A program made the position numbers and the translations under genes. Positions 6,981-8,560 of a stretch of 8,560 bases of DNA are shown here, in pieces (position 1 is the stretch's first letter; each line of letters begins with the position of its first letter). The stretch spans positions 1 to 8,560 of the forward strand of contig JAKEHF010000054.1 in the NCBI GenBank assembly GCA_022615295.1. The letters run 5' to 3'. Under the pieces are notes generated by a model. That model saw nothing but the letters and a program-made list of their open reading frames with translations. It had not been told where the DNA came from and ran no database searches. This DNA is from Actinomycetota bacterium (GTDB taxonomy: Bacteria; Actinomycetota; Acidimicrobiia; Spongiisociales; ZC4RG35).

Positions 6981-7631
6981 ATGGGTGTCTTCGGCGAGTT
7001 CCTCAAGGGTCTCAAGGTCACCGGGGGGGTGATGTTGCGCACCATCTCCGGCAGGGAGCTGGTCACCACCCGCTACCCACAGGAGATGCGGGAGAAGCCG
7101 CAGCGGTTCCACGGCAGGCACGTCCTCAACAGGTATCCCGACGGTATGGAGAAGTGCATCGGCTGCCAGCTCTGCGCTGGGGTGTGCCCCGCAGACTGCA
7201 TCTACGTACGGGGGAAGGACAACGATCCGGACAACCCGGTCTCTCCCGGGGAGAGATACGGCTACGTCTACGAGGTCAACATGCTCCGCTGCATCTTCTG
7301 CGGGCTGTGTGTGGAGGCCTGCCCGACCGAGGCGATCACGATGACCCATCTCTTCGAGATGTCGACAACAAACCGTCAGGACGCCATCTACACCAGGGAG
7401 ACGCTGCTGATGGACGAGCGGGGTCGTGTCCCCCACGTATTTCCCAACGATCCGCTGGCCGACCTCTCGGAGCTCGACGCTGCCGATGGATGGCTGAAGG
7501 CGACGGCCCCGGCCGGTGTCGCCGCCTATGAGGGTTTCGTCATGTGGAGAGAGACCCCCGGTCCCGGCGACTGGTCGCCCGAACCGTCACAGGAGGAGCG
7601 CGATCGTCGATCGGAGACGGAGGATGGTTGA
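6981..7631 (+). CDS. nuoI: NADH-quinone oxidoreductase subunit I (23 kDa-type, two 4Fe-4S clusters)
   Basis: NuoI (216 aa) is a ferredoxin-type subunit at the base of the peripheral arm. It carries clusters N6a and N6b, which link NuoG to terminal cluster N2 in NuoB. Two complete C-x2-C-x2-C-x3-C-P motifs are present: Cys59, 62, 65 and 69, then Cys104, 107, 110 and 114. An amphipathic N-terminal stretch (about 1-25), typical of membrane-surface anchoring in the family, precedes them, and RYPDGMEKCIGC is a recognisable family string. The last 30 or so residues are polar and charged, rich in Pro, Glu, Asp and Arg, and are probably a flexible tail. ATG 6981 follows the nuoH stop by two bases and has GGAG six bases upstream. 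The 3' end overlaps nuoJ by eight bases. Confidence 0.96.
   Translation: MGVFGEFLKGLKVTGGVMLRTISGRELVTTRYPQEMREKPQRFHGRHVLNRYPDGMEKCIGCQLCAGVCPADCIYVRGKDNDPDNPVSPGERYGYVYEVNMLRCIFCGLCVEACPTEAITMTHLFEMSTTNRQDAIYTRETLLMDERGRVPHVFPNDPLADLSELDAADGWLKATAPAGVAAYEGFVMWRETPGPGDWSPEPSQEERDRRSETEDG
7612..7616 (+). promoter_or_regulatory. Ribosome binding site of nuoJ
   Basis: CGGAG lies in the end of nuoI, seven bases before ATG 7624. It supports the start that overlaps the nuoI stop by eight bases, rather than the in-frame ATG at 7516 deep inside nuoI. Confidence 0.55.
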
Positions 7632-8142
7632 GGCCGTCGTCTTCGTATTGATGGCCGTCGGCGCCCTTGGCGGCGCCGCCATCGTCGTCCTCGCCCGCAA
7701 TCCCGTCTACTCGGCGCTGGGGCTCCTCGGCACGCTCTTCTCGGTGGCGGTGCTCTACGTGGTCCAGCTCGCCCACACCGTGGCCGCCGTCCAAGTGATC
7801 GTCTACGCCGGAGCGGTGATGACCCTCTTCCTCTTCGTGATCATGCTCATCGGTGTCGATCGGGCCGAGATGATCGAGGAGAGCCTCCCCTGGCAGCGTC
7901 GGATCGTCTTGACGATCGGGGTGCTGGTGGTGATCCTCGCCGGGACCCTGACCGTGAGCGGTTTCGACTGGGTCCCCGCGGCGACTGTCACCAACCCCGG
8001 GGTCACCTCGGGCACGGTCGAGGCCATCGCCAGACCTATGTTCACCGGGTGGGTCCTCGCCTTCGAGGCCACCGCGCTCCTGCTCACGATCTCCGCTGCA
8101 GGGTCGATCGCCTTGGCCCACTATCGAAGAAGGGACGGCTGA
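7624..8142 (+). CDS. nuoJ: NADH-quinone oxidoreductase subunit J (ND6-type membrane subunit)
   Basis: NuoJ (172 aa) is a small membrane-arm subunit between NuoH and NuoK; its third helix is implicated in coupling quinone chemistry to proton pumping. About five hydrophobic helices are visible (roughly 3-22, 29-49, 54-77, 93-112 and 143-166). Signatures are ARNPVYSALGLL (24-35) and VQVIVYAGAVMTLFLFVIML (56-75). Tyr61 matches the conserved helix-3 Tyr59 of E. coli NuoJ; Gln57 replaces E. coli Glu55. The last helix carries GWVLAFEATALLL, matching the family's VLAVE-type pattern. ATG 7624 was chosen from its position just before the nuoI stop (eight-base overlap) and its Shine-Dalgarno. The stop forms TGATG with the nuoK start. 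Length is typical for the family. Confidence 0.95.
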   Translation: MVEAVVFVLMAVGALGGAAIVVLARNPVYSALGLLGTLFSVAVLYVVQLAHTVAAVQVIVYAGAVMTLFLFVIMLIGVDRAEMIEESLPWQRRIVLTIGVLVVILAGTLTVSGFDWVPAATVTNPGVTSGTVEAIARPMFTGWVLAFEATALLLTISAAGSIALAHYRRRDG

Positions 8143-8444
8143 TGGTCGACCCCGGCTGGTACATGGCGGTGGCGGCCGCGCTGTTCACCATCGGCGCCGT
8201 CGGGCTGCTCGTCCGTCGTAACGCCCTCGTGATGTTCATGTGCATCGAGCTGATGCTCAACGCGGTCAATCTCACCCTCGTCGCCGCCGGCCGGGCCCTC
8301 AACGACATCAACGCCCAGGTGGCGGTGTTCTTCATCTTGGTGGTCGCCGCGGCCGAGGTGGTGGTCGGTCTGGCGATCATCGTGTCGATATTCCGGCACA
8401 GGGAGACCGCCTCGGTCGACGAGCTGAGCGAGCTGTCGGGATGA
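8142..8444 (+). CDS. nuoK: NADH-quinone oxidoreductase subunit K (ND4L-type membrane subunit)
   Basis: NuoK (100 aa, the usual length) is a three-helix membrane subunit related to MrpC of multisubunit cation/proton antiporters, and it forms part of the proton path between NuoJ and NuoN. Hydrophobic segments lie at about 6-24, 28-49 and 60-84. Glu36 in CIELMLNAVNL and Glu72 in AAAEVVVGLAI fall at exactly the positions of the two key membrane glutamates of E. coli NuoK (Glu36, Glu72). The fragment AQVAVFFILVVAAAEVVVG is strongly diagnostic. ATG 8142 shares one base with the nuoJ stop (TGATG) and is preceded by AGGGA at 8131-8135. The last dozen residues are polar and acidic and likely cytoplasmic. 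The stop overlaps nuoL as ATGA. Confidence 0.97.
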   Translation: MVDPGWYMAVAAALFTIGAVGLLVRRNALVMFMCIELMLNAVNLTLVAAGRALNDINAQVAVFFILVVAAAEVVVGLAIIVSIFRHRETASVDELSELSG

Positions 8445-8560
8445 GCGAGCTCGTCTGGCTCGTGATCGCCCTGCCCCTCGCCGGGGCGGTGACGCTCCAC
8501 TTCGCCGGCAGACTCCTCAAGGAGCCGGCTGCGGGCTGGCTGGCCAGCGGCGCCATTGGA
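8441..8560 (+). CDS. nuoL: NADH-quinone oxidoreductase subunit L (ND5-type), 5' end
   Basis: These are the first 40 codons of an open frame that runs off the window. ATG 8441 overlaps the nuoK stop as ATGA. The encoded start (MSELVWLVIALPLAGAVTLH, then a short polar FAGRLLKEP stretch and a second hydrophobic run) resembles the N-terminus of NuoL, the distal antiporter-like proton-pumping subunit. Position immediately after nuoK is the canonical place for nuoL. No catalytic Lys/Glu motif falls inside the visible part, so the assignment rests on gene order and the hydrophobic N-terminal pattern; another antiporter-like subunit such as NuoM is less likely. No strong Shine-Dalgarno was seen, so translation probably depends on coupling to nuoK. 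Confidence 0.85.
   Translation, partial: MSELVWLVIALPLAGAVTLHFAGRLLKEPAAGWLASGAIG

Overview
The window is a slice of a type I NADH dehydrogenase (respiratory complex I) operon. Ten consecutive plus-strand genes run in the canonical order nuoC (3' end only), nuoD, nuoE, nuoF, nuoG, nuoH, nuoI, nuoJ, nuoK and nuoL (5' end only). Essentially every base is coding. The largest intergenic gap is 2 nt and most junctions are ATGA, GTGA or TGATG overlaps, so no internal promoter, terminator or RNA gene has room to exist. No mobile element, CRISPR array, tRNA or rRNA was seen.

The DNA is G+C rich (about two thirds by eye), with strong G/C preference at third codon positions. GTG starts occur for nuoE and nuoG. 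NuoD has an acidic N-terminal extension, and NuoF has a C-terminal segment of the form ICPLGPSAVSPI. Together these suggest an actinobacterium, possibly Acidimicrobiia or a related uncultured lineage. This placement is inference from remembered family patterns, not a search.

Layout: 1-186 nuoC tail; 188-1534 nuoD; 1531-2142 nuoE; 2139-3470 nuoF; 3467-5890 nuoG; 5887-6978 nuoH; 6981-7631 nuoI; 7624-8142 nuoJ; 8142-8444 nuoK; 8441-8560 nuoL start. NuoE, F and G form the NADH-oxidising module (FMN and Fe-S clusters). NuoC, D and I form the connecting, quinone-reducing module. NuoH, J, K and L form the proton-pumping membrane arm. Cofactor ligands are intact except that NuoG lacks the cysteines for the optional off-pathway cluster N7.

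This is a conserved housekeeping operon and I found no evidence of an undescribed system. The points most worth a second look are the missing N7 ligands in NuoG and a (GAG)7 microsatellite that encodes a poly-Glu tail on NuoF while also acting as a repeated Shine-Dalgarno for nuoG. Less striking are the acidic NuoD N-terminus and the tight chain of translational coupling.
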